Source: Chlorobiota bacterium
GTDB taxonomy: Bacteria; Bacteroidota; Ignavibacteria; OLB7
NCBI GenBank assembly: GCA_016700335.1
Contig: CP065014.1
Coordinates: forward strand, 2,765,001-2,829,000
Direction of reading: 5' to 3'
DNA: 64,000 nucleotides
The notes under the pieces are model-generated. The model did no database searches, had not been told where the DNA came from, and saw only the letters and a program-made list of their open reading frames with translations. Position numbers and translations under genes: made by a program. This document shows, piece by piece, positions 1-10,400 of this stretch (the stretch's first letter is position 1; each line of letters opens with the position of its first letter).

Positions 1-617
1 GGAAAATATTATAACACAGATGTGGCTGATACCGAACAAATATTTCGTTTGGTTCAATCTATACCATCTCCCAAGGCAGAGCCATTTAAAGTATGGATAG
101 CCAAAGTGGCTCGTGAAAGAATTGATGAAATAGAAGACCCTGAAATAGGAATTGATAGACTGATGGAAATCTATTTGAAAAAAGGATATAGCAAAGAATG
201 GATTAATCAGTGGCTAAAAAGCATTGAAATTCGAAAGGAACTTACTGATGAGTGGGAAAGTAAAGGCGTAAAAAAAGGACAGGAGTTTGCCATATTAACC
301 GATGAACTTACCAATGCATGGAGTGGTTTTAGCACCAAGCAATACAAAGCATTTAAAGATTTAAAAAGAGAAAATTTAAGAGATAACATGACCAATTTAG
401 AATTGGTACTAAATATGTTGGCAGAAGCATCTACCACAGAAATATCAAAAGATAAAAACCCAACAACATTTAACGAACATAAAATTGTAGCTCAAAAAGG
501 CGGCAAAGTAGCAAAACTGCTCGAGTACAATTAGAAAATACTACGGGCAAAAAAGTAGTTACAAAACAAAATGCAAAAGCATTATCCACAACTAAAAAGA
601 AACAAATAGACAAGTAA
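1..617 (+). pseudogene. BRO-N / DinD-like protein, 5'-partial and frameshifted
   Basis: The reading frame is open from the first base and enters a sequence typical of the BRO-N/DNA-damage-inducible protein D family (RLVQSIPSPKAEPFK, ERIDEIEDPE, IYLKKGYSKEWI, NMLAEASTTEISK). The gene therefore starts outside the window. The open frame ends at a TAG at 532-534 after VAKLLEYN. If one A is added to the AAAA run at 513-516, translation continues as TARVQLENTTGKKVVTKQNAK and so on to a TAA at 615-617, the usual family C-terminus. This is a one-base deletion in a homopolymer. Such genes occur as passengers between mod and res of type III restriction loci, which fits the neighbours. A sequencing error at the homopolymer cannot be excluded. 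Confidence 0.75.
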
Positions 618-647
618 TAATTTACGATTTTAGATTTACGATTTAAA
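618..647. repeat. Left inverted repeat of the four-helix-bundle cassette
   Basis: This stretch has two TTTACGATT boxes just before the four-helix-bundle gene. The reverse complement of 1020-1041 matches it at 18 of 20 positions (TAATTTACGATT-TAGATTT against TAATTTACGATT-TTGATTT). The gene is thus bracketed by an inverted repeat made of TTTACGATT units. Confidence 0.6.
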
Positions 648-651
648 GATT

Positions 652-1014
652 ATGCAGGAACAAATTAAAAAACGTACTAAGCGAGTAGGATTGGAAGTAA
701 TTAAGCTTCTTGATGAGCTACCAAGTAAGCCATCAGCTTGGGCAATTGCAAAACAAATAGTAAGAAGTTCCACCTCTATTGGAGCAAATTACAGAGCCGC
801 TTGTAGAGCAAAATCAGCTGCTGATTTTATAAATAAACTAAAAATTGTTGAAGAAGAAACTGACGAAACGCATTATTGGTTAGAAATACTCGAAGAAAGT
901 GGATTAGTTCCATTTGCGAGAATTGAATTACTCAAAAAAGAAGTCGATGAGATTTTATCAATTGTAGTGTCATCAATCAAAACAATGAAAGCAAAACAAA
1001 ATCAACAATCGTAA
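652..1014 (+). CDS. Four-helix bundle protein (23S rRNA intervening-sequence/S23 family)
   Basis: This is a 120-residue, all-helical protein with the family's signature blocks: KRVGLEVIKLLDELP near the N-terminus, QIVRSSTSIGANYRAACRAKS in the middle, and EEETDETHYWLEILEESGL. The family was first seen as ORFs inside 23S rRNA intervening sequences. It also occurs as a solitary gene scattered through Bacteroidota genomes, often within restriction loci; its function is unknown. Here it lies between the DinD-like remnant and the Res gene and is bordered on both sides by TTTACGATT-type repeats. Its own stop codon lies inside the first unit of the right-hand repeat. The cassette looks inserted into the restriction operon. 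Confidence 0.85.
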   Translation: MQEQIKKRTKRVGLEVIKLLDELPSKPSAWAIAKQIVRSSTSIGANYRAACRAKSAADFINKLKIVEEETDETHYWLEILEESGLVPFARIELLKKEVDEILSIVVSSIKTMKAKQNQQS

Positions 1015-1041
1015 ATCTCAAATCAACAATCGTAAATTAAG
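999..1041. repeat. Right repeat of the four-helix-bundle cassette (two 18-bp direct units)
   Basis: AAATCAACAATCGTAAAT occurs at 999-1016 and again at 1020-1037, three bases apart. The first copy contains the stop codon of the upstream gene, and the second ends seven bases before the Res start. In reverse complement these units give TTTACGATT, matching the left repeat at 618-647. Confidence 0.7.
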
Positions 1042-1043
1042 CA

Positions 1044-3659
1044 ATGGAATTAAAACCATATCAACAGCAAGTAATAAACGACCTTTCATTGTTTTTGGAG
1101 CAAGTGCAAGAAACCAAAGACGTGAAAGATGCGTTCTATAACTTTTGGGCTAATCACCCAAAAACACCTTTGTTTCCTTTTGCTGGCACAGCCATAGAAC
1201 CATATAAAAACAATGTGGCACGAGTGCCACATATTTGTGTGAAAGTGCCAACCGCAGGCGGTAAAACCTTTATTGCTTGCAACGCAATCAAAACCATTTT
1301 TGATGCCTTTACTTACGACAAACCCAAAGCGGTCGTTTGGTTGGTACCGTCTATTACCATTTTAGACCAAACAATTAAAAATCTTAAAGACACAAACCAC
1401 CCATACCGCCAAAAAATAAATTCTCATTTCGGTAATAAAGTTGAAGTATTTGACAAAGCAGCATTATTGCAGGGTAGTGGCTTTAACGCTACTTCGGTAA
1501 AAGAACAGTTGAATATTTTTGTGTTGAGTTTTGATAGCATCCGAACAGCCAACAAAGAAGGTAGAAAAGTATATGACCAAAATGGTTCGCTTCAATCTTT
1601 TGAAACACTATTGGGTAAAGACGAAGAAATATCGTTAATGAAAGTGATGCAATACTTAAATCCTATGGTAGTTGTGGACGAAAGCCACAACGCAGAAACG
1701 GAATTAAGTGTGGATATGCTCAAAGAATTTAATCCTTGTTTTATTCTTGACCTAACAGCCACTCCGAGAAAGAACAGCAATATCATAAGTTTCATTGATG
1801 CCTTAGAATTGAAAAAGGAAAACATGGTGAAACTTCCTGTAATTGTTTACAACCATCAAGACAAAACAGAAGTAATCAATTCCAGTTTACAGCTTCAAAA
1901 GCGTTTGGAATTGCAAGCAATTGAAGAAGAAAAAAAAGGGGGTAAATACATTCGACCAATTGTATTGTTTCAGGCACAACCCAAAAACGGAAAAAACTTT
2001 TTGAACGAAGAAGAAGAAAAATCAAATGTTCAGAAACTAAAAGAAAAACTTATTGAGTTAAAAATTCCTGCCGAACAAATCAAAATAAAAACGGCAAACA
2101 TCAATGAAATAAAAGGCATTGACTTAATGAGCAAGGAATGTGAAGTTCGTTATATTATTACCATCAACGCATTAAAAGAAGGTTGGGACTGTCCGTTTGC
2201 TTACATCTTAGCATCATTAGCAGACAAAAGTTCAGCAGTTGATGTTGAACAAATTTTGGGCAGAGTTTTACGCCAACCTTATGTGATGAAACATAACTTT
2301 CCGTTATTGAATTTGAGTTATGTGTTAACGGCATCATCAAAATTCCTTGACACTTTAGACAACATTGTAAAAGGCTTGAACAAAGCAGGTTTCAGCGATA
2401 AAGATTATAAACTGGCTGACCCTGCAATGTTAGAAGAAGCCAAGAAACAAGACCCATTACATCAGCTTACTGTTTTCCCAATAAACGAAGAAACAGAAGA
2501 TGATATTACTTCTGACATTGACACAACAAGAATTTCAATTCCATCGGAAACAGAATTACCAAACACTACCGTTTCCAAAATTGAACAAACTGCAATTCAA
2601 CAAAATGAAGCCTTTGAAAAAACAGTATTTGAAATGGAAGCAAACAATACAACGGCTTTGCCAAACGAAATACAACGGCTTGTGAAAACATACAGCATTA
2701 AAGACATTTTCCAAGAACAGGCAGAACAAATAAACATACCACAGTTTTATCTAAAAGTTCCTGCAAACGATTTATTCGGAATGAATGAGACGTCATTGCC
2801 TTTAGAAAAGGAAAATCTTTTAAATGGATTTGCATTGAGCAAAGCAGACTCAAATATTGCTTTTGACAGTATAACAGCAGAACTTTACAAAGTTGACTTA
2901 GACGAAACTAAAAAAGAACATACTCCAACATTTGTAAGGCTTGATGGAGTTGTAAATGAAAGTATAATGGCTTACATTCTTGATCCATCACGAAAAGAGA
3001 GCAGAGTAAAAAACTTTACAAAACGCTTGATGGATTTAATTGGGAATATGTTTCCAATTCCCGACAAGGAAATTGAAAAATACATCAACAGAATTTTAGA
3101 AGATTTTAAAGACGAGCAGTTTGGCGACTTAGCAGCCAACGAATACACTTACAAAGACAAAATCAAGTTTAAGATTATAGCACTTTCAGAGCAGTTTGCA
3201 GAGAAGAAATTCAAGGACTTTTTAGACACAGATCAGGTTTTAATAAAGCCATCTTTCACTTTGCCAAAAAGCATTTCTCCTGGTGACACATCAAAAAACA
3301 TCACAAAATCTCTTTATGAGAAAGAGGGAAGCATGAACGGTTATGAAGAACGTGTAATCAATGAAATTGGTAACATGACAAACATTACTTTCTGGACAAG
3401 AAACATTGAAAGGAAAGGCTTTAGAATTAATGGCTTTGTAAATCATTATCCTGACTTCATTATTCAATCTAAAAGTGGTAAGACAATTTTATTAGAAACC
3501 AAAGGTGACCATTTAGATGCTGATCCTAAAATACGACTTGGTCAGTATTGGGCAAATAAGGCAGGGAATAATTATCGTTACTTTATGGTATATGAAAGAA
3601 GAACAGTTGATGGAGCATATAAATTGGATGAATTTTTAAATATCATTAAGTACATTTAA
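1044..3659 (+). CDS. res: Type III restriction enzyme Res subunit (DEAD/DEAH helicase-nuclease)
   Basis: An 871-residue protein with an SF2 helicase core and a C-terminal nuclease. Walker A is VPTAGGKTF around residues 68-76, the DExH box is VVDESHNAE at 210-218, motif III is LTATPRK near 237, and motif VI is EQILGRVLRQP. Near the C-terminus YPDF at about 802-805 and LLETKGD at about 816-822 form a PD-(D/E)xK nuclease site. Res cleaves DNA after ATP-driven communication between unmethylated sites recognised by the Mod partner. No mod gene is inside the window; it is expected upstream of base 1, beyond the DinD-like passenger. All key motifs look intact. The gene starts 30 bases after the four-helix-bundle gene ends. 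Confidence 0.9.
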   Translation: MELKPYQQQVINDLSLFLEQVQETKDVKDAFYNFWANHPKTPLFPFAGTAIEPYKNNVARVPHICVKVPTAGGKTFIACNAIKTIFDAFTYDKPKAVVWLVPSITILDQTIKNLKDTNHPYRQKINSHFGNKVEVFDKAALLQGSGFNATSVKEQLNIFVLSFDSIRTANKEGRKVYDQNGSLQSFETLLGKDEEISLMKVMQYLNPMVVVDESHNAETELSVDMLKEFNPCFILDLTATPRKNSNIISFIDALELKKENMVKLPVIVYNHQDKTEVINSSLQLQKRLELQAIEEEKKGGKYIRPIVLFQAQPKNGKNFLNEEEEKSNVQKLKEKLIELKIPAEQIKIKTANINEIKGIDLMSKECEVRYIITINALKEGWDCPFAYILASLADKSSAVDVEQILGRVLRQPYVMKHNFPLLNLSYVLTASSKFLDTLDNIVKGLNKAGFSDKDYKLADPAMLEEAKKQDPLHQLTVFPINEETEDDITSDIDTTRISIPSETELPNTTVSKIEQTAIQQNEAFEKTVFEMEANNTTALPNEIQRLVKTYSIKDIFQEQAEQINIPQFYLKVPANDLFGMNETSLPLEKENLLNGFALSKADSNIAFDSITAELYKVDLDETKKEHTPTFVRLDGVVNESIMAYILDPSRKESRVKNFTKRLMDLIGNMFPIPDKEIEKYINRILEDFKDEQFGDLAANEYTYKDKIKFKIIALSEQFAEKKFKDFLDTDQVLIKPSFTLPKSISPGDTSKNITKSLYEKEGSMNGYEERVINEIGNMTNITFWTRNIERKGFRINGFVNHYPDFIIQSKSGKTILLETKGDHLDADPKIRLGQYWANKAGNNYRYFMVYERRTVDGAYKLDEFLNIIKYI

Positions 3660-3726
3660 TAATTCATTTGGTTATCAAATTTGTGGTTGTATAATAGTTT
3701 TAAATCTAAAGTCTAAAACATAAATA

Positions 3727-3762
3727 AATCATACATATTATTAGAAAACAATATGTATGATT
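3727..3762. terminator. Perfect 13-bp stem-loop after res
   Basis: AATCATACATATT at 3727-3739 is followed by a 10-base loop and its exact reverse complement at 3750-3762. There is no clear U tract, so this may be a Rho-assisted or weak terminator for the restriction operon. The rest of the 350-base gap up to 4010 is AT-rich, and I see no gene or other element in it. Confidence 0.4.
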
Positions 3763-4010
3763 CCTCTGTTGAATATTACAAAAGGGATACTAATCTGTAG
3801 TTAGTGTTAGATGCTCAAAAATGAAAAAAACAAACCCATGGTACAATAAAAAACAAAACCTTAAAATTCCGATAAGTCATTTAATAATGAAAAAGAATCT
3901 ACACCAAAATAGAACATTTACTCAATCTTAATTCACACTTAAATAAAGTTTCATTAAATTGAGAATTGTAAAATTATTTATACCATATATAAATATTAAT
4001 TTAAAAATTT

Positions 4011-4460
4011 ATGAGAACAAAAGCATTCACAATAATTCTTCTTTGTGTTACAATACCGCTAATTATTGTATTGAGTTATGGGTTTGTTGAGCGAAATTTT
4101 TTAAGACCAAAAGTAAATTCTACAATTGAACAAAGCGACATGCTTGTTAAATCTGGTGAAGTAATTCAGATTGATGTATTGAATGCATGTGGAGTTACAG
4201 ATGTTGCAAAGAAATTTGCTGATTTTTTGAGGGAGCGAAAATTTGATGTTCCTGAAACTGGCAACTTACCTCAAATTGAAAAATATTCTAAAATTCTTGA
4301 TAGAGTAGGAGACCCCATATCAGCTCGTAAAGTAGCTTATTCATTGGGGATTGACCCTAAAAGAATTGAGATAAATATTGATTCAACTTTATACTTACGA
4401 GCCACTGTTGTTATAGGTCAAGATTTCATGAGATTGAGACCCATGAAAGAAGGAAAATGA
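4011..4460 (+). CDS. Membrane-anchored LytR C-terminal domain protein
   Basis: This 149-residue protein has one N-terminal membrane segment (about residues 5-25, IILLCVTIPLIIVLSYGF). It then carries a LytR_C-type domain: VLNACGVTDVAKKFADFLRE, followed by ILDRVGDPISARKVAYSLGI and ending LRATVVIGQDF. LytR_C domains accompany LytR-CpsA-Psr enzymes and also occur alone in envelope proteins; the stand-alone form has no known catalytic role. It lies 153 bases upstream of the BY-kinase gene on the same strand, so a link to cell-surface polysaccharide assembly is possible. The domain assignment is from sequence pattern; the role is inference. Confidence 0.7.
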   Translation: MRTKAFTIILLCVTIPLIIVLSYGFVERNFLRPKVNSTIEQSDMLVKSGEVIQIDVLNACGVTDVAKKFADFLRERKFDVPETGNLPQIEKYSKILDRVGDPISARKVAYSLGIDPKRIEINIDSTLYLRATVVIGQDFMRLRPMKEGK

Positions 4461-4613
4461 TTTTTATGTTTTTTTTAACTTTAATTGTCAATTGACTTAA
4501 TTGATACATTTAGTAAACAATTTTTAAATAAATTATTATTACCATGAATTTAAATGGTAATAAATTTGATACTCTCAGTTTTTAACATTGTATTGCACAC
4601 ACACAAATAAATA

Positions 4614-7163
4614 ATGGATAGCGAAAAGAACTTAAACTCAAGTAGTAATAACAATAACATTAATGGTGGAGTTAAAAGAAACCTTAATGGAAGTAGTTAC
4701 GTTCCTGAAAGATACAACAATAATAATGCTTTAAACCAAAGCCCTAATTCACAGCAACAAATTTCAGAACTTGTTAGGTTACAAGATGAATTAACTGGTG
4801 GAAAAGAAAAGCAAAGATTTTCAGTTGGTGATTACATTGGGATGTTATGGCGTGGTAGATGGGTTATATTATCTTGTCTTTTGTTAACAGGTGCGGCAGC
4901 GGCTTATTATACTTTTTCTCAGCCATTTGTATATGAGACATCAATGCAGATTTTAATTGATCAACACAATGATAAACTTGATCCAATTACTCGTTCTGGT
5001 CAAATGTCAAATTGGGAAGATCCTCAAAGAAATTTAAAAAAAGAATTACAGATAATAAATTCAACCCCAATTTTTGAAGAGACAGCCAAGCGATTAATTT
5101 TACAAAGATTTTTAGATTCAAATAAAACAACAGTAATTCCAATTATTGAAAGTGCAGAAACAGCAATCAAACCTAGAATTAAAAATTTAACACCAGAACA
5201 AGTTCATAAGAAAATATTCACTCATATTTCTGAGACACTTAAAAAATTAATCACTACATCTCCATCTAAAGATGCTGATATTATTAATATCATGACTAAA
5301 TCTGGAGATCCAAATGAGGCAGCATTAATTGCTAATGTTTATGCAAATGTATATCAGGATGACAATCTTTTTTATAGTCGAAAGAATGCAGAACTCACAA
5401 AAGAATTTTTGGCCGATAGAATTAAAACAACAGATGATTCTTTAAACAAACAAGAAGTTTCATTAAAAAATTATCTCGAAAATAACGGTCTTCCAGGTGA
5501 TGTTGATAGAATTGGTGATTTACAAAGATCATTAAATAATCTAAAAGAACAACAAACTAAAGTTAGTGTAGAAATTTCTTCAATGGAGAAGAAATTGCAA
5601 GGGAATAAAGATTTAATATCAAAAGTTGAACCTGATTTTGTGAATTCATTTGCAGCATCCTCTGGGTATAAGATTAATAAACTTCAACAAGAAATTGCAG
5701 ATTTAACAATACAGCGAGATAGATTAAGAATTGAGAACCCAATTAGAGCAAGCAATGTTAGGTATATGAGCCAATTAAAATCTATGGAAGAACAGATTAA
5801 TGGGTTAAGATTAGAGTTAAATAAAGCAACTGAAGAATACAAGAACTCTGCATTATCTTTATTGCCTCCACCAAAATTTTATGCTCAGGATTATTCACCT
5901 GTTGCTGGCTTGAACGAAGTTAAAAGCTCTGTTGTAAATGATGAAATTGGAATATCATCAATGAAAGCACAGCTTGCAATGTTGAACAAAAATTATAATG
6001 AAGTAAAATCAGAAATTTCTCAAATACCAGAACAAACTCTAAATATTGGAAGGCTAAAAAGAGGCAAGGAAGGGACTGAAAAAATGCATGCTTTGTTGGG
6101 TGAAGAATTCCAAAAGAAAACTATTGAAGTAGCTTCAACTTTTTCACCTGTAAGAGTAATTGAAGGTGCAAGACCTAATTACAAACCTATTTCACCTAAC
6201 AGAATTTTAGATATAATCATTGGTTGTTTTGTTGGAGCAATTCTTGGAATAGGTATTGTTGTATTATTGGCTTATACTGATTCAACAATTTACTCACCAG
6301 ATGAACTTGAAAAGGTTGGGCTTAATGTTCTTACAGCAATTCCATTAATTACTGAGAGTATGTTAATTCCATCTAAAACTGATTCAATAACATCTTTAAT
6401 TAATGGGCAACCTTCACCCCATTTACTCACTCATTTTAATCCAAAATCGCCTGTAACTGAGTCATACCGCTCGCTTAGAACAGCAATTCAATTTGCATCT
6501 ATTAATAAAACAGTACAAACTTTACTTATAACAAGTTCAATACCTCAAGAAGGTAAATCTACTACATCTACAAATACAGCAATTGTATTTGCTCAGAATG
6601 GATTAAAAACTTTGTTGATTGATTGTGATTTGAGAAGACCAGTAGAGCATTCAATTTTTAATGTTCCTAAAGAGCCGGGCTTGGTAAATTGCTTAGTTGG
6701 GAGTGTAACTACAGAAGAAGCAATTGTAAAAACTGGCATTTCAAATTTAGATTTGTTAACTGCTGGCACAATTCCTCCTAACCCTTCTGAGCTTATAGGT
6801 TCAAGAAGAATGATGGAAGTATTGAATGAACTTAAAGGAATGTATGATATGATTGTAATTGATTCTCCTCCAATTGGTGCAGTAACTGATGGAGTATTAC
6901 TTTCAACAATGGCTGATGCTACTGTGTTAGTTACAAGAGCTAAAAGAACTAAAATTGAATATATTGAAAAAACCCTTGAAGAGCTTGAAAGAGTAGGAGT
7001 TAAGCCAATTGGCTCTGTTCTAAATGATTTTGATGTATCTCAGAGTTATGGTTCAACTTATAAATATTATAGGTATTATAGATATTATAATTATTATGGT
7101 CAGAATGAAGAAGCAGTAAACAGAAAAGATAAAAGAGCAAAAGCAGCTGAAGAAAATGCTTAA
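4614..7163 (+). CDS. Polysaccharide biosynthesis tyrosine autokinase (Wzc-type BY-kinase)
   Basis: An 849-residue inner-membrane co-polymerase and kinase controlling chain length and export of capsule or exopolysaccharide. In order: an Asn-rich cytoplasmic head (about 1-75), a first membrane segment near residue 90, a long periplasmic Wzz/GNVR coiled-coil region, and a second membrane segment (IIIGCFVGAILGIGIVVLLA) near 545. The cytoplasmic kinase has Walker A SSIPQEGKST at about 641-650 and Walker A' LLIDCDLRRP at about 667-676, with DSPP further on. The C-terminus ends in a Tyr cluster (YKYYRYYRYYNYYG) that is the autophosphorylation tail. Partner Wza-like and second Wzz-like genes lie at 28.5-31.4 kb, beyond the accessory island. 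Confidence 0.92.
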   Translation: MDSEKNLNSSSNNNNINGGVKRNLNGSSYVPERYNNNNALNQSPNSQQQISELVRLQDELTGGKEKQRFSVGDYIGMLWRGRWVILSCLLLTGAAAAYYTFSQPFVYETSMQILIDQHNDKLDPITRSGQMSNWEDPQRNLKKELQIINSTPIFEETAKRLILQRFLDSNKTTVIPIIESAETAIKPRIKNLTPEQVHKKIFTHISETLKKLITTSPSKDADIINIMTKSGDPNEAALIANVYANVYQDDNLFYSRKNAELTKEFLADRIKTTDDSLNKQEVSLKNYLENNGLPGDVDRIGDLQRSLNNLKEQQTKVSVEISSMEKKLQGNKDLISKVEPDFVNSFAASSGYKINKLQQEIADLTIQRDRLRIENPIRASNVRYMSQLKSMEEQINGLRLELNKATEEYKNSALSLLPPPKFYAQDYSPVAGLNEVKSSVVNDEIGISSMKAQLAMLNKNYNEVKSEISQIPEQTLNIGRLKRGKEGTEKMHALLGEEFQKKTIEVASTFSPVRVIEGARPNYKPISPNRILDIIIGCFVGAILGIGIVVLLAYTDSTIYSPDELEKVGLNVLTAIPLITESMLIPSKTDSITSLINGQPSPHLLTHFNPKSPVTESYRSLRTAIQFASINKTVQTLLITSSIPQEGKSTTSTNTAIVFAQNGLKTLLIDCDLRRPVEHSIFNVPKEPGLVNCLVGSVTTEEAIVKTGISNLDLLTAGTIPPNPSELIGSRRMMEVLNELKGMYDMIVIDSPPIGAVTDGVLLSTMADATVLVTRAKRTKIEYIEKTLEELERVGVKPIGSVLNDFDVSQSYGSTYKYYRYYRYYNYYGQNEEAVNRKDKRAKAAEENA

Positions 7164-7449
7164 TGAACTTTTTTAAATCTAAGAATTTTGTTAGTAATTT
7201 AAATTTCAATTGTTGAACATTTAAATTTGGGATTAAAATTGTTGTTTATATTAGTTATTTTTGGTTTGAATTCAATATATTAAATTTTGATTTGAAATAA
7301 TTTACTTCTTTTTATGACATATCAATTAGAAGTTAATTAAAATTGAAATCATTTGAATAAGTAATTAATTTTATGAAACACTTAACGATCTAATTCCTTT
7401 AGAGAACATTTTGTTGTTTCATTTTTTTTTGCAATGTGTCTTAGTGAAC

Positions 7450-10400
7450 ATGTATTTATACAATTTGATGTATAAATCTAATAACCAAGCCATTAACAGG
7501 GTTAATCCATTGAATAAGTTTCCGATTAAATTCAAAATATATTTATTAGTGTGGGCAGCTTTAACGTTGTGCAGTAATACCCTATTTTCTCAAACTGACA
7601 CAAATAATTTAGATAAAAGATTTTCAAAGACATTACCTCAGAAACAGTATAGCCCGTTAGATAACAGCTTTCCATTTGAATCTTACAAGCATATAGTTGA
7701 ATTTGATTCTTTATCAAGCAATGTATTTTTATATGAAACTTTATTTGGAAGGAGAATTGGTCAGCCAAGAATATTATCATTAGATGAATATATTTCTTTA
7801 AGGCAAAAAGAAAACCAACAGAGGTTGTGGGATGAAAGATCAGTTAAATATGATATAGCAAATGCACAAAAAGATGTAAAAGATGATTTACAAAAACTGT
7901 TAGGGAATGGTTTGGGGATTGACATACCAATACCTCAAAGCCCAATCTTCTCAATTTTTGGGGCACCTCAAGTAAGTTTCAATGTAAATGGAAATGTAAA
8001 TTTAAGTGCTGGGTGGCAATGGGACAATAACAATCTAACCTCAATTAATTCATTTTCTAGTACACAATCAGCACCTTTTTTCAATCAGAATATTCAAGTT
8101 TCAACAACAGCAAGAATTGGAGATAAATTAAAACTAAGCACTGATTTTGATACTGAAAGATCTTTCGATTTTGATAATCAACTTAAAATTGATTTTGGAG
8201 GAACTCAAGCGAGTGATGATGATATTATACAAAGGTTTGAGTTTGGGAATGTGCAAATGTCAAATCCAAACAGTACATTAATTGGAGGGAGTCAAGCGTT
8301 ATTTGGAATTAAAAGTGGGTTTAAGTTTGGTCCGCTTAATTTAACAACTCTTGCTTCACAAAAAAGGGGTGAAAAGAGAGTTTTAAATGCTAGTAATGGT
8401 ACAATTAAAAATCAGATATACTTAAAGCCATACGATTATGCCTATAATCATTTCTGGCTTGATACAACTTATTTAGGATTTTATGATATATATTATACAA
8501 ACAATCCTCCTGCTGCAACTCCAAGTATGGAGCCATTTAACGTGAATGAAATTGAAGTTTATGAGCAAACAAAAGATGTTTCAGTAGCTGCTCAGTTTCA
8601 AGCTGTTGCATATTCTGATTTACCAATATTACCTCCAGGAGGACGTTACCCAATATCATTAAGAACTCCACCTCAAACTGCTAGTGCTGGAGATGTTCAA
8701 AAAGGATCATTTATACGCTTAGATCCTAACAGATATGAGCTTGATAGAATTTTAGGGAATATTACAATTAAATCATTATCCACAGATAAATCTTATGCAG
8801 TTGCATATAGAACTGGTGGAAGAGGTTCTTATGGTGAGTTCTCAAATGTAAGGGGTGATTCAAACGAAATAGTAATTCTTAAACTCATTTATGTAAACAA
8901 CATACAGCCTGGTTATAAAACTTTGTGGAAACGACAGATGAAAAACATTTATCAGCTTCAAGGTGTTAGAAATGTTGATTTGCAAAATTCAAAGATTAAA
9001 ATTACTTATGGTATTCCTCCTGATACTTCTGAAGTGTATAGAGTAAGTGGAAGCCCTTATATAGTTGAAGCATTAGGAGTTGATAGAAATGGTTCATTAG
9101 GTGGTTCAATTCAACCAGATGGGCAATTTGATATAAACAATCCATCATTTTTCAAGCAAAGCACTGGTGAAATTATTTTCCCATCAACAGAACCCTTTAG
9201 AAAAGGTTTAAGAGAAAAATTAGGGGGGAATGCAGAACAATTTGTAATTGATGCCATTTATGATAAAACTCGAGAGGAAGCTCAACGAGATACTAAAGTT
9301 GGGAGATATACTATTTCAGCAGATGTTTCAGGAAGTAGTGGTGCTAATATACCTTTAGGAGTTTATAATCTTGCCCAAAACTCTGTTCGAGTTATAAGTA
9401 ACGGCTCTCCACTACAAGAAAATGTAGATTACAGGGTTGATTACAGTTTTGGTCAGGTAACCCTGATCTCCCCAAGAGCTTTAAATTCTGCTAGTAGCCT
9501 TCAAATTGAATATGAGCAAAATGATTTGTTCTCTGTTTCTCAGAAAACTATGCTTGGGTTGAGAGCAGATTATGATTTATTTAGAAAAAGGAACGTTGAA
9601 TCAATGTTAGGAATGACGTTAATGAGGTATGGACAAACTTATCAAATCAACAAAATTCAGTTAGGTGGAGGTGACGAACCATTCACAAATGTAATGTTAG
9701 GGTTTGATGGCAATATCAAGTTTAATAAAGTTAATTTTATAACTAAAGCAATTGATGCTTTGCCATTTTTAAAAACTGAAGCACCTTCTAGTTTTTCAGC
9801 AAGAGGTGAATGGGCAGTAGCTTTACCAAATCCAAATAATAAAACGAGTTTAGTTGAAAGTGATTTGGGTAAAGGTGCAGCTTATATTGATGATTTTGAA
9901 TCAGGATCTAAAAGACAAATTCCATTAGGCATAACTTATACTTTATGGCAAACTGCAAGCCCTCCATTAGATCAAGAACTTGGTATAACAGATTCAGCTC
10001 GTAATGCTAAGAAAGCAAATATGTTTTGGTTTAATCCAAGAGTAAAACCAGATGAAAATGAAATTTGGCCAGATAAAAACAAAGGTGGTTTGCAAACAGT
10101 TAAAAAAGATGTTATTGAGTTGCAATATGAACCTTCATTAAGAGGGATGTATAATTCAAACATTAATTATGATAAAACTCCTTCAATAATTGATTCTTCT
10201 TGGTCTGGTATTATGAGAGGTTTGCCTTTTTATAGTACTAATCTAAATCAAGAGAATATGGATTTTATTGAGATTACGCTTAGCGTAGATGATTACAAAC
10301 CAAATGATTCTAAACTATATTTTGATATTGGTAGAATTTCTGAAGATGTTGTATTAAATGGAAATTTAAATACTGAAGATGGATGCCGAGTTGATAACCC

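Noticed and set aside
1..617. Prophage remnant because of the BRO-N domain
   Set aside because: No other phage genes are present; the neighbours are a type III restriction gene and a four-helix-bundle gene, a known setting for such passengers.
652..1014. Accessory protein of a diversity-generating retroelement (Avd is also a four-helix bundle)
   Set aside because: No reverse transcriptase, template repeat or variable repeat was seen nearby.
7411..7449. Upstream TTG start of sprA
   Set aside because: It adds only 13 residues before the first ATG and no export signal; the signal peptide begins well downstream.
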